DNA of 64,000 bases from contig NZ_CP059693.1 in NCBI RefSeq assembly GCF_028657945.1, positions 2,108,001-2,172,000 of the forward strand, written 5' to 3'. This stretch comes from Thalassomonas haliotis (lineage in GTDB: Bacteria > Pseudomonadota > Gammaproteobacteria > Enterobacterales > Alteromonadaceae). Below the pieces are notes generated by a model. That model made no database searches and was not told the origin of the DNA. It was given only the letters and a program-made list of their open reading frames with translations. Of the stretch, positions 1-8,279 are shown one piece after another. Made by a program: the position numbers and the translations under genes. The first letter of the stretch is position 1. Each line of letters begins with the position of its first letter.

Positions 1-1
1 C

Positions 2-202
2 ATGAATACCTACTCAATTATCAGAGGTGGGAAGTCAGAGAATTGCTGATGAAAGAAGTCCCGTAGGCTGCTTTTTATTACCCAACATGGGAAAGGTCTT
101 GCGGTTATTTTAGAAGTTGTCGAGTATGAAGCGATTGGTACGCAACCTGAGATGGGCCGGAAAGTGCCAGAATTGATAAGTAAAGAATATCAAGTGGAGT
201 GA
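2..202 (+). pseudogene. decayed Phd/YefM-type antitoxin remnant
   Basis: Reading from the ATG at position 2, the frame meets two adjacent stops after about 15 codons. It then reopens into LFITQHGKGLAVILEVVEYE, which looks like the core of a Phd/YefM antitoxin (the usual pattern is PVFITQNGKAKAVLL.VEEYE). The missing N-terminal part (VGSQRIADERSPV) is visible in another frame, so the gene seems to have been broken by a frameshift. Phd/YefM proteins neutralise RelE/Doc-type toxins and bind their own promoter. No intact toxin partner follows. The region sits in front of Rhs debris, a usual graveyard for small toxin-antitoxin genes. Assignment is by eye from one short motif. Confidence 0.4.
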
Positions 203-488
203 TGCAAGGCTACGTGGTGAGTTTGATACTTTATAGTTTTACAATGAGAAGTTCAGGCGTGAATTCCTCTGAAATTTGGTGATAAGATCGATGCAGCTCC
301 TGAACTAAAGTGGTTAACTAAAATTGGCTAAGCTTTTGCGATAGAATAAATATGTCTTCACTAATACAAATAAGTACTCGCCAGCTGATAACGGCCCGGG
401 AAGATAGCCGGGACAACCAGAGTCAGGGGATACAGAGCAAACGCAGCAGCTTGACGATAACGCAGCATCACTAAGCTCACCTGGGCAA
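203..488. other. non-coding stretch with Rhs cassette leader
   Basis: No intact gene is visible. From about 408 the frame of the following Rhs fragment is open without an in-frame start before the GTG at 489. Its peptide (PGQPESGDTEQTQQLDDNAA and onward) matches the leader of the second cassette near 2090. This is therefore the 5' part of a displaced Rhs C-terminal cassette that has lost its main body. Confidence 0.5.
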
Positions 489-1163
489 GTGAAAGTGCAT
501 CAGGACAGGTTATTAAGTTTTAACGGCACAGATTACGGTTACGATAGCAGCGGCAATCAAATCTCCAGCCTGACAAAAGGGGAGCAACAGCAGCGCTTTT
601 TTGATGGCCTGAACCAGCTGCGGCAGCTTAATGTTAATGATGCCTTAACCCATTACGAATACGATGCTTTAGGCAGGCGCAGTGCGAAAATAACCGAGCA
701 GGGGCGCACGGATTTTATCTGGGATAACCACCAGCTCATTGGCGAGCATTGCCAGGGAAAGTTCACCTGGTATATCTATTATCCGGACTCCTTCTTGCCT
801 GTTGCTTTAGTTAAAAACGGGGAGGTTTATTATTATCACCTAGACCAGCTGGGCACACCGCTATGTTTAACAGATAACGAAGCTAAAGCGGTATGGCGTA
901 ATAATAGCGATGTTTTTGGTGCGCCGCTGGGGGAGCAAGGTGGTGAACCTTTAAATGAAATCGAAAACCCGCTACGCTTTCAGGGGCAGTATTTTGATCG
1001 TGAAAGCGGCCTGCACTACAACCGCTTTCGCTATTATTGCCCTCGGCAGGGGCGGTTTATTCATCAAGACCCGATAGGGCTGGCTGGTGGCATTAATCCT
1101 TATCAGTATGCGCCTAACCCGGTGAATTGGGTTGATCCGTTTGGGTTGAGTTGTAAGGAAAAT
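426..1163 (+). repeat. Rhs core direct repeat, copy A
   Basis: About 740 bp are nearly identical to copy B, 1658 bp downstream (one 3-bp indel in the leader and scattered substitutions). The similarity stops a few codons after the DPFGLS motif, where the variable tip begins. This is the expected structure of tandem Rhs tip cassettes, where the shared core allows homologous recombination that swaps toxin tips. Confidence 0.9.
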
Positions 1164-1724
1164 AGTTGGAACACTTTTCAGCAAAATACTAAGGGGCATT
1201 TCGCGAATAGTACTGAAGCGGCGCAAAGTTTTCGAAAAGTTAAAGCTGTTCAGGCGATGGAAAAAGGAACCAGGCCCGATCCCTCTACTTATTTACCACA
1301 ATCTTATATTGATGCTCATTTGGGTAAGTTTGCTGGAGGAGCGTCTTATTTAGTTCCTAAATGGATATTAGATGAGTTTGGGAGAGATCCTGTAGGTCGT
1401 TCAGATGGGCAATTTGTAATGTCGACTTATCAAGTAAATGATATGTTAATAAAAACTGAAGGCTCACTTACTCAAATCGAAAAAGAACTAGGTATTCCAA
1501 GTGGTACTTGGCAGGGGGAAGAAATGTCAGTTATTGAAGTTTCTAATCCTAGTATCTTGAACTTAAGGTTACCAAGTGGAAATGAGGAAGGTGCCAATCC
1601 CTTATGGTTATCTGGGGGGAAATTGCCTACTGGGCATGATGAAGCTGTTATAGATAATATACCTGCGGATGGGTATAAAGAATTTAGTATTAAAGAAGCT
1701 ACAGAAAAGGCTAAAAATAAATGA
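489..1724 (+). CDS. orphan Rhs C-terminal fragment with toxin tip
   Basis: A 411-residue polypeptide from a GTG. Residues 1 to about 223 are the end of an Rhs/YD-repeat shell: YDALGRR, FIWDNHQLIGEH, YYHLDQLGTPLCLTD, the RFQGQYFDRESGLHYNRFRY core and the closing motif QDPIGLAGGINPYQYAPNPV...DPFGLS. Full Rhs proteins are far longer, so this is a displaced C-terminal end. The remaining ~190 residues form a variable tip with the blocks SYLVPKWILDEFGR and LWLSGGKLPTGHDEAVID. I do not recognise its family; by position it should be a polymorphic toxin cleaved off after the DPxG motif. The stop overlaps the start of the next small gene by four bases, typical of toxin-immunity pairs. Without an N-terminal delivery part it is probably silent until recombined onto a full Rhs gene. 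Confidence 0.75.
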   Translation: MKVHQDRLLSFNGTDYGYDSSGNQISSLTKGEQQQRFFDGLNQLRQLNVNDALTHYEYDALGRRSAKITEQGRTDFIWDNHQLIGEHCQGKFTWYIYYPDSFLPVALVKNGEVYYYHLDQLGTPLCLTDNEAKAVWRNNSDVFGAPLGEQGGEPLNEIENPLRFQGQYFDRESGLHYNRFRYYCPRQGRFIHQDPIGLAGGINPYQYAPNPVNWVDPFGLSCKENSWNTFQQNTKGHFANSTEAAQSFRKVKAVQAMEKGTRPDPSTYLPQSYIDAHLGKFAGGASYLVPKWILDEFGRDPVGRSDGQFVMSTYQVNDMLIKTEGSLTQIEKELGIPSGTWQGEEMSVIEVSNPSILNLRLPSGNEEGANPLWLSGGKLPTGHDEAVIDNIPADGYKEFSIKEATEKAKNK

Positions 1725-1978
1725 ACATTGTTAGTGAAAAAAAATATTCATATTTATTGATGGAAGAAGATAATGAATGGTATTTGACATACTTGACAGG
1801 TGGGGCATTCGAAGTTGATATTTGTGTTAAATTAAATAATGAAGAAATTAATAAACTGAAAGAAACGCCAGAGTTTGTAGGTAATTTAGTTGAAAATTTC
1901 AAGACAGATTCTTCATTATATGAAGGGAGGAGAATCATTCCTTCAGTAAGGCCGAATAGACAACGGCAACGGACATAG
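1721..1978 (+). CDS. candidate immunity protein for the Rhs tip
   Basis: An acidic 85-residue protein whose ATG overlaps the toxin stop (ATGA). It has short alternating hydrophobic/charged segments (WYLTYLTGGAFEVDICVKL), then a helix-rich stretch and an unusually basic end (RPNRQRQRT), with no signal peptide or membrane segment. Tight coupling to a variable Rhs tip is the standard place for a cytosolic immunity protein that blocks the cognate toxin. Family not recognised; the role is inferred from position. The last few basic residues may come from recombination with the next cassette, because Rhs leader sequence resumes shortly after. Confidence 0.6.
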   Translation: MNIVSEKKYSYLLMEEDNEWYLTYLTGGAFEVDICVKLNNEEINKLKETPEFVGNLVENFKTDSSLYEGRRIIPSVRPNRQRQRT

Positions 1979-2083
1979 GTTTTAGCTTGGCAAGCATTGA
2001 TCATCCATTATCACTAGAGGGCTGTTGGTAACCCGGCAGAGCTTTGTGGCGTTAGTAGCAAAAAAACGGACAGTAATCAGGGG

Positions 2084-2822
2084 CAGGGGGATACAGAGCA
2101 AGCGCAGCTTGGCAATGACGTAACATCACTAAGCTCACCAGGGCGAGTGAAAGTGCATCAAGACCAGCTAGTAAGTTTTAACGGCACAGATTACGGTTTT
2201 GACGGCAGCGGCAATCAAATCTCCAGCCTGACAAAAGGGGAGCAACAGCAGCGCTTTTTTGATGGCCTGAACCAGCTGCGGCAGCTTAATGTCAATGATG
2301 CCTTAACCCATTACGAATACGATGCTTTAGGCAGGCGCAGTGCGAAAATAACCGAGCAGGGGCGCACGGATTTTATCTGGGATAACCACCAGCTCATTGG
2401 CGAGCATTGCCAGGGAAAGTTCACCTGGTATATCTATTATCCGGACTCCTTCTTGCCTGTTGCTTTAGTTAAAAACGGGGAGGTTTATTATTATCACCTA
2501 GACCAGCTGGGCACACCGCTATGTTTAACAGATAACGAAGCTAAAGCGGTATGGCGTAATAATAGCGATGTTTTTGGTGCGCCGCTGGGGGAGCAAGGTG
2601 GTGAACCTTTAAATGAAATCGAAAACCCGCTACGCTTTCAGGGGCAGTATTTTGATCGTGAAAGCGGCCTGCACTACAACCGCTTCCGCTATTATTGCCC
2701 TCGGCAGGGGCGGTTTATTCACCAGGATCCGATAGGGCTGGCTGGTGGCATTAATCCTTATCAGTATGCGCCTAATCCGGTGAACTGGGTTGATCCGTTT
2801 GGGTTGAGTTGTAAGGAGAATG
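2084..2822 (+). repeat. Rhs core direct repeat, copy B
   Basis: Second copy of the ~740-bp Rhs core, almost base-for-base identical to copy A, with a leader that reads NPAELCGV...GDTEQAQLGND. It ends at the same point after DPFGLSCKEN, and the downstream sequence is unrelated to the toxin tip of copy A. Confidence 0.9.
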
Positions 2823-2893
2823 TTGCTGCATCTTACGTCAAGCCAGGTGGCGAGGTTTGTAGCAGTCAACTAAAATTGGTCACGGTGTTGTAG
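2147..2893 (+). CDS. orphan Rhs C-terminal fragment, truncated tip
   Basis: A 248-residue fragment, nearly identical to the first Rhs fragment up to the DPFGLSCKEN motif and then diverging for only ~25 residues (NVAASYVKPGGEV...) before a stop. No full-length toxin domain or immunity gene follows: the next gene is on the opposite strand 17 bp away. It is best read as the remains of a second tip cassette whose toxin was deleted. Function is unlikely beyond serving as a recombination partner. It could equally be annotated as a pseudogene. Confidence 0.6.
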   Translation: MKVHQDQLVSFNGTDYGFDGSGNQISSLTKGEQQQRFFDGLNQLRQLNVNDALTHYEYDALGRRSAKITEQGRTDFIWDNHQLIGEHCQGKFTWYIYYPDSFLPVALVKNGEVYYYHLDQLGTPLCLTDNEAKAVWRNNSDVFGAPLGEQGGEPLNEIENPLRFQGQYFDRESGLHYNRFRYYCPRQGRFIHQDPIGLAGGINPYQYAPNPVNWVDPFGLSCKENVAASYVKPGGEVCSSQLKLVTVL

Positions 2894-2909
2894 TAGAGCC
2901 GGTATATTG

Positions 2910-3758
2910 TCACTCGTGCAAATAGGCATCTACCAGCTCAGAAACATCTTCAGCCAGCCAGTATTTAAGTATTTTTTTATATGAACCCTGTTGATGAACG
3001 GTCGCCATGGCCTTATCCAAATCGCGGATAACCGCTTCTCCCCAGTCATTTTTAGAACAGCCTATATAACCTTTACTCATAGCCTCGGCCTCGGAGAGCT
3101 TCATCAGCATAACTTGCTCCCTCACCTGTAATTCATCCGCCAGGTACATTAATTCGTCGGGATAACCCAAGATCATATGGATACGGCCTGACAGCATCAT
3201 TTTGAATAAGTTTTGCAAATGATCTGTGCCATAGCGGACATGGATTTGTTGTTGAAACTGCTCACTGGTAATAATTTTATCCAGCGGCACACTGTAGGAG
3301 CGCCCGGAGGGCATGCCCAGACGATATTCTCGCTGTAGCAGGTAGGCTAATGAGATCACGCCGGTATTTCGAACTGAGGTGGCAACTTTCAGGTCTGCTG
3401 ACATTATGATGGCGGGCGCCAGGCCCAGCGTTGAGAAGTTATCGGTAAAAGTGATCTGCTTTTGGCGTGTCGGCGTATTATAGATAGACAAAATACAATA
3501 GCGGTTTGATGACTTGGAGACTGCTTCAATAACCCGGCTGCTCGGCATCCGGGTCTTTTCAAATTGATAATCAGGTAACTGCCGGGCAATTAACTCAATG
3601 ATCAATTCATCGCGCCCTTTGTCTTTGTCCGGGCCTTCGACAATATAATAAGGCGGGAAGTCAAAAGTTAGCCAGGTCACCTTTTGTGCGCTTGAAGCAA
3701 AAGAAATCAAAGCCAGCGCTATATAGATGATCAGGGCAAATGAAAAATGTGCCGACAT
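2910..3758 (-). CDS. periplasmic substrate-binding-like protein (SBP family 3, TIGR02285-like)
   Basis: 282 residues with an N-terminal signal sequence (hydrophobic stretch ending near SFASSA, residues 1-24). The mature protein begins VTWLTFDFPPYYI, typical of family-3 solute-binding proteins. It continues with features of the TIGR02285 subgroup: ILSIYNTPTRQKQITFTDNF, LGMPSGRSYSVPLD and a C-terminal domain ending DKAMATVHQQGSYKKILKYWL. Classical members bind polar amino acids for ABC uptake, but members of this subgroup are usually solitary, as here, with no permease or ATPase beside them. Ligand unknown. Likely periplasmic; sensory or binding role inferred. Confidence 0.7.
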   Translation of the reverse strand: MSAHFSFALIIYIALALISFASSAQKVTWLTFDFPPYYIVEGPDKDKGRDELIIELIARQLPDYQFEKTRMPSSRVIEAVSKSSNRYCILSIYNTPTRQKQITFTDNFSTLGLAPAIIMSADLKVATSVRNTGVISLAYLLQREYRLGMPSGRSYSVPLDKIITSEQFQQQIHVRYGTDHLQNLFKMMLSGRIHMILGYPDELMYLADELQVREQVMLMKLSEAEAMSKGYIGCSKNDWGEAVIRDLDKAMATVHQQGSYKKILKYWLAEDVSELVDAYLHE

Positions 3759-4325
3759 GCTCTTACTTCTCCCATGTGGTTAATTGCAGCTAGATTGCCG
3801 TCAATTTTATTGATAAGTGCATTTTTCTGTTTTTACAGGCTTTTATTATTCCGGAATGCCTCCTGAAATGGCTTGCTGGAGTGAAGGTTTGTCTGCTGAG
3901 CTAAGTTATTTTTTATAATGATCTTTGCCTGCCTTGGCTAAAGTATAACTCAGTTCGGCTTTCTGGCGGAAAGGGCTTAGGACAAAGAAATGACTTCAGG
4001 GAAAAGTCCTGCATGGCTAACACCATACATGAGCATACAGGTTATGCTTATTACTTGTAGATAAATAATTCAGTGATAAATGCAGGGGGTTGCAGGAAGC
4101 GCCTTTATCGGGCATTTGCCAGCGGCAGAAATCAGCACTTTGTTGAGTAAAGCGGTTAGCACTGATTGTCCTATGATGCCTTAGACCATATAACTCAGTT
4201 CAGAAATCGCTATAAAAAAATAAATAACAGCAAAGCATGATATAGAACAATAACTGCAATTGATAATCATTATCATGCAGTCTAGTATGACGGCTTCTTA
4301 TCCTTAGCAATAGCAAAGTTGTCTT
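3759..4325. other. intergenic region upstream of TonB receptor
   Basis: About 570 bp between a divergent pair. No gene is seen. It is AT-rich near both ends and carries a Fur-box-like palindrome about 50 bp before the receptor start (separate entry). Nothing else is recognised. Confidence 0.5.
4256..4274 (+). promoter_or_regulatory. Fur box
   Basis: The 19 bases GCAATTGATAATCATTATC match the classical Fur consensus GATAATGATAATCATTATC at 16 of 19 positions. The palindromic core TGATAATCATTATCA is intact. It lies about 50 bp upstream of the TonB-dependent receptor start, where Fur-Fe2+ would block transcription when iron is plentiful. Confidence 0.8.
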
Positions 4326-6407
4326 ATGTTTAAGTTATCCGCTACCTCTATCGTTATCGGCTGTGCTTTAATGGCCTCTGGAAATGACTCATTCGCAGAG
4401 CCCAATACCCTTTCTTCAACCCCTGTCGAACATTTCACTATTACCGCTACCCGCACCGAGCGCTATTTCATGGAAAGCCCGGTGTCTGTTTCAACCCTAA
4501 ATGCGCAGGATATTGAACGTGCTTCCGCTGATTCAATCGCCGATGCCTTAAGAGATATTCCCGGTATTCAGGTTGCCGATGCGGCAACGGCGGGCATGAA
4601 ACGCATTACTTTACGCGGCGAGAGTTCGTTAAGGGTGGCAATTTTAGTCGATGGCCAGGAAATTACCGACCATTCTACCTATGGCGCGCCGTTATTGCTT
4701 GATACTTCAATGGTTGAGCGTGTTGAAGTGATCCGCGGCACCGGCTCAGTGTTATACGGCGGCAAGGCACTGGGCGGGGTGATTAATATCATCACCAAAA
4801 AAGGCGGCAGTGAAGCGCTGCAGATCAGCTTGTCAACCGGTTATAACTCCGCCACCAAAGGACAGCAGTATGCCGCGAGTGTCTACGGTCATATTGCCGG
4901 TTTTGACTATCGTATCTCCGCCTCGGATAACGAGCATAAAGATCGTAATACCCCTGATGGCGACCTGGACCATTCAAGCTTTAACAATAACAGTCACTCC
5001 CTTTATCTTGGCAAAGAGCGTGACGAGCACCTTTTTGCTATAAGCTTTGAGCAATTTAACCTGGCCAGTGAAATTGCCACCGGTATGGAAAACTTCACTT
5101 TGGATATGCCACAAAGGGATCGTAAAAAGTTTGCCGCCTTTTATAGCTATGATCCCGACGGCGAGCTTTTGAAAAAAATCCATCTTGATGCTTACAAGCA
5201 AAAAATAGATCGTCATTTTGTCCAGAATATCGCAATGTCGGTGCCTGTGGGTCCCGGGCTGTCTGTTGATAATATTATCGACACCAACATTGAGGAAACC
5301 TTGAAAACGTCAGGTTTCAACAGCCAGTTTGATTTGCAGTTAAACGAACAGCATCATGCCATTGTCGGCTTCCAGCTGGTAAAAGATAATTTAGACAAGG
5401 CCACCAGCAATATCACGCAAACCATCCGCAATATGCCGGGCCTTCCCCCCATGGCCAGCGTGGCAGCAAGTCTCAGCATTGAAGAGGCCAGTTTAACTAC
5501 CAAGGCCTTATATCTTCAGGACGAATGGCAGCTGTCAGATAAGCTGATATTAACCGCAGGCGCTCGCCAATATTGGGTGGATGCCGAGCTTAACGAAACC
5601 AGTCAATTGGGACTGTCACCGGGTAAAAATAACGACAGCGAGTTTATTGCCTCATTAGCCGCCAATTACGGCTTAGATCAGCAAAATAATATGCGTTTTG
5701 TCTTTAGCCAGGGTTATCACTATCCAACCTTGTTGCAAATAGCCACAGGCGCAACGGCTGCCGGGCGTTATGTTAACCCGAATGCCAAGCTTAACGCCGA
5801 AAGCTCAGATAACTTTGAACTGGGTTATCGTTTATTTACCGATAACTGGTTAGTCGATGCCAGTTTGTTTTACACCGATGCCGATGACTATATCACCCAT
5901 AAAGAGTGCGCTGATACTGAGGTTGCTTGTATTAATCCGGAAAATGATAAGGCCTATGTTAATGCCGACCAGGCGACAACCAGGGGGATTGAGTTGAGTG
6001 TTAATTATAGTGTCAGCGAGCAAATAACCCCTTATGGCAAGATTACCTGGCTATCGCGCAAGGAAACCTATGGCAGCTTTAGTACCAAAGACACAGGCAC
6101 GCCGTCTCTTTACGGTAAGCTGGGGCTGAAATATGAAAATGAGGGAGCGCTGCCGGGTTCCTATTATCTTGATGTTTTTTTGAGAGCGGCGGCCAATGCC
6201 AAACTCGCCGATGAAAACGGCAGCAGTGAAGGTTATCCCAGCTGGAAAACTCTCAACCTGGCCCTGGGCACCCGCTTTGGCGAGCAACAAAATTATCTGG
6301 TTAATATGGAAATCAGCAATATCTTTGATTCAGAATATACTCAGGCCAAAGAGAAATTGCTTGCACCGGGGCGTTCCTTTATGCTCAGGTTCAGCACTGA
6401 TTTTTAA
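4326..6407 (+). CDS. TonB-dependent outer-membrane receptor (iron/haem/siderophore type)
   Basis: 693 residues. A signal peptide (~24 residues, ending ASGNDSFA) is followed by a TonB-box-like stretch (HFTITATRTER). Then comes a plug domain (~residues 50-160: PVSVSTLNAQDIERASADSI, LRDIPGIQV, ITLRGESSLRVAILVDGQ, VERVEVIRGTGSVLYGGKAL, GGVINIITKK) and a 22-strand-type barrel ending in a terminal Phe (MLRFSTDF), the usual outer-membrane insertion signal. Such receptors import iron chelates or haem using TonB-ExbBD energy. The Fur box upstream supports an iron-related substrate, though the exact ligand cannot be read from sequence. A small exported protein follows 10 bp later and is probably co-transcribed. 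Confidence 0.88.
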   Translation: MFKLSATSIVIGCALMASGNDSFAEPNTLSSTPVEHFTITATRTERYFMESPVSVSTLNAQDIERASADSIADALRDIPGIQVADAATAGMKRITLRGESSLRVAILVDGQEITDHSTYGAPLLLDTSMVERVEVIRGTGSVLYGGKALGGVINIITKKGGSEALQISLSTGYNSATKGQQYAASVYGHIAGFDYRISASDNEHKDRNTPDGDLDHSSFNNNSHSLYLGKERDEHLFAISFEQFNLASEIATGMENFTLDMPQRDRKKFAAFYSYDPDGELLKKIHLDAYKQKIDRHFVQNIAMSVPVGPGLSVDNIIDTNIEETLKTSGFNSQFDLQLNEQHHAIVGFQLVKDNLDKATSNITQTIRNMPGLPPMASVAASLSIEEASLTTKALYLQDEWQLSDKLILTAGARQYWVDAELNETSQLGLSPGKNNDSEFIASLAANYGLDQQNNMRFVFSQGYHYPTLLQIATGATAAGRYVNPNAKLNAESSDNFELGYRLFTDNWLVDASLFYTDADDYITHKECADTEVACINPENDKAYVNADQATTRGIELSVNYSVSEQITPYGKITWLSRKETYGSFSTKDTGTPSLYGKLGLKYENEGALPGSYYLDVFLRAAANAKLADENGSSEGYPSWKTLNLALGTRFGEQQNYLVNMEISNIFDSEYTQAKEKLLAPGRSFMLRFSTDF

Positions 6408-6417
6408 GGGGTACTCC

Positions 6418-6879
6418 ATGAAAAAACGATTGGCGATGGCCTGTCTTTTACTGCCTTTTCTCACGTTTTCGGCCTCAACAGCCGAGACAAAGCAGGCCCA
6501 GCTCCGGAAAGAGCAGGGCAGAAGAGCTATACAAGTCCAAGTGGACATAGCAGAAAACTTATTACCAAAAGATGCAGAGATATGGACACTTTATGTTTAT
6601 GCGGCCAAACCCGACACCCGGCTGCCATTGGCTAATTTTAAAGGCAAGTTATCCCGGTTGCCGGGGGAAGTGCTGTTAGATGAAAGCATGTATTTATTGC
6701 CCCATTTAACCTTAAAGCAGGCTGAAGAAGTGGTGATTGTCGCCAAGGCCAGTAAAAGTAAAAATCCACACCAGAAAAGTGCGGATGACATTATAGGTTA
6801 TTCCGGCTTGCTAAGTTTTTCATCGGCCGACCAGCTGAAGGCGAAGGTTGTCATTGACCAGCATGATCTTGCCCGATAA
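6418..6879 (+). CDS. exported small protein resembling CcmI C-terminal domain
   Basis: 153 residues starting MKKRLAMACLLLPFLTFSAS, a clear signal peptide cleaved near AETK. I chose this ATG, 10 bp after the receptor stop and preceded by AAGGGG, over an upstream in-frame start inside the receptor gene. The mature part (LYVYAAKPDTRLPLANFKGK, SRLPGEVLLDESMYLLPHLT, EVVIVAKASKSKNP, DIIGYSGLLSF) resembles, by eye, the periplasmic C-terminal domain of the cytochrome c biogenesis factor CcmI. That domain contributes to substrate or haem-protein handling there. Here it is free-standing and coupled to an iron-regulated receptor, suggesting a periplasmic accessory role in metal or haem uptake (inference). 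Confidence 0.6.
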   Translation: MKKRLAMACLLLPFLTFSASTAETKQAQLRKEQGRRAIQVQVDIAENLLPKDAEIWTLYVYAAKPDTRLPLANFKGKLSRLPGEVLLDESMYLLPHLTLKQAEEVVIVAKASKSKNPHQKSADDIIGYSGLLSFSSADQLKAKVVIDQHDLAR

Positions 6880-6941
6880 GCCAATTACGGACTTATCTTC
6901 TTAATCCATTTGTTATTTTAAAAGCTCTGGTTAAAGCAAGT

Positions 6942-6985
6942 CCCCGTTAAGCCCTGAGCGAAAGGGCTAACGGGGAGCTTTTTCA
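6942..6985. terminator. intrinsic terminator between convergent genes
   Basis: A strong inverted repeat: CCCCGTTAAGCCCT pairs with AGGGCTAACGGGG (one bulged A), with a ~6-base loop and a following GCTTTTTC. It lies in the short gap between the receptor operon and the opposite-strand helical-repeat gene and could terminate both. Confidence 0.75.
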
Positions 6986-7000
6986 GGTTTATCGAGATGC

Positions 7001-7435
7001 TTAGCTTTGCGCCTGACAAGCATTGGCCAAACGGGCGATCAACTCAGCAATCTCGGCTTTTAATTCATCATCATTGCCGGTTTGGGCCGCTTCATTGGCC
7101 TGTTGGGCAAATTCCAATGCTTTGGCCGGCTCGCCAAATTCATCATGTCTTTCTGCCATCGATAAATAGATGGTCGCGCGGTGTTTATCCAGGGAATACT
7201 TTTCGGCTTTGTCCAGGGCGATTTGGTAGATGTCCAGCGCCAGATCGCCGTCGTCGGTAAAATCCGCCAGCATTTCCCACTGTAGCGGGTGGTCATTGGC
7301 ACTGCCCTGACTTTTCTGACAAAGTTCCTGCAGTTTGGCCACCTTGTCGGCTCTTAATGTTTCGTTTTCATCGGCAGAGGCCTGGGCGATGTCCTGGGCG
7401 AGTTTGAGTATTTTATCGAATAACGGCGCTTTCAT
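7001..7435 (-). CDS. small TPR-like helical protein
   Basis: 144 residues from the ATG giving MKAPLFDKILKLAQ. A TTG seven codons upstream would add residues but has no good ribosome site, whereas ACAGGTACC precedes this ATG. The protein is all-helical and acidic, with TPR-like helix pairs (ALDIYQIALDKAEKYSLDKH, RATIYLSMAERHDEFGEPAK, ALEFAQQANEAAQ). No signal peptide or catalytic motif is present, so it is likely a cytosolic scaffold or assembly protein. Specific role unknown. Confidence 0.65.
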   Translation of the reverse strand: MKAPLFDKILKLAQDIAQASADENETLRADKVAKLQELCQKSQGSANDHPLQWEMLADFTDDGDLALDIYQIALDKAEKYSLDKHRATIYLSMAERHDEFGEPAKALEFAQQANEAAQTGNDDELKAEIAELIARLANACQAQS

Positions 7436-8140
7436 GTTTGGTACCTGTGTGGGCAAATGGCCGCTGACTTGTGTTTTTTGCTAAGTCGGCTTAAGCGCAG
7501 GCGCCTGCCATATGCTGGATAAATAAATTGCGCGCATGATAGCACGCTGGCTTTCTTGCGCAACAGCTAAGCAACTTGGTTACGGAAAGAAACTCTGCCG
7601 GCTCTGGCTGCTGTCTTACAGGAAAAGTGATCAGGGAAAGGTTTAAGAGGGAAAATTTCCCTCTTGTTTCATCTACGTCTAGATAAATTTGCTACTCGAT
7701 ACAGGTATGGGAGTTGCTGTATTTGCTGCCCGATGAACTACAACTGTAAGTACCTGTTGCTCAGCGCTTGTTGAAGAGGCTGCTGGCTCCAATTAGAGAA
7801 GCTAATATGCTCTTTAAGCGTTGCTTATGGCGCTTTCAGTATCACCGGGGCAGGCAGCGTTTTATTGCTTTTCGTTTAATGGTTAAGATCTCCTTATTAT
7901 TTTAGGTTTCACAAATAAGCATTTTTCCGTTTCATGAATTTTAGGAGGCCCAGGAAGCTCTAAAACCTGAGCATCTTTAAGCTAGCATTTTAATTTGTAG
8001 CGTGTCAACTCTTAAAATAAACACTTTAAGAACGAGGTGTTAACAAATATTGCAGCCAGTTAACCTGCTGCCTGTACAGGCACGGGTAGCAAAGGGCGGG
8101 CAAGGTTTACGCGTTTTTCCCGCCCAGGAAGAAATGTCGT
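7436..8140. other. long intergenic region, no gene seen
   Basis: About 700 bp with no convincing coding sequence on either strand. One terminator-like hairpin is visible at 7645-7665 (AAGAGGGAAA/TTTCCCTCTT), with a mixed T-rich tail. No tRNA or repeat recognised. Confidence 0.4.
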
Positions 8141-8142
8141 TA

Positions 8143-8183
8143 TGAAAAAAAATGCCGCCAGTTCCTCAGGGAATGGCGGCATT
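8143..8183 (-). terminator. intrinsic terminator of the M16 protease gene
   Basis: Read on the minus strand, the hairpin AATGCCGCCA...TGGCGGCATT is followed by a run of eight T. The stem is perfect over 10 bp with a 13-base loop. It lies ~95 bp beyond the protease stop codon. Confidence 0.8.
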
Positions 8184-8214
8184 GTCTGAGCATGTTTGCT
8201 CTATTGGGCTTTAC

Positions 8215-8279
8215 TGCTTATGTTTACTGCTTATGTTTATTGCTTATGTTTATTGCTTATGTTTATTGCTTATGTTTAT
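8215..8279 (+). repeat. 13-bp tandem repeat (5 copies) at protease 3' end
   Basis: Five head-to-tail copies of TGCTTATGTTTAT (the first ends in C). The last copy contains the TAA stop of the M16 protease gene on the minus strand. The array therefore lies in the 3' untranslated part of that mRNA, between stop and terminator. Confidence 0.9.

Noticed and set aside
1711-2004. Minus-strand frame opposite the immunity candidate
   Set aside because: Antisense to a gene tightly coupled to the Rhs tip; no ribosome site or motif.
6196-6417. Upstream extension of the CcmI-like protein inside the TonB receptor gene
   Set aside because: The extension is out-of-frame receptor sequence; the internal ATG has a ribosome site and starts a clear signal peptide.
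8215-8279. Possible CRISPR-like array
   Set aside because: Units are 13 bp with no spacers; a simple tandem repeat. The 9-bp array near 33463 is rejected for the same reason.
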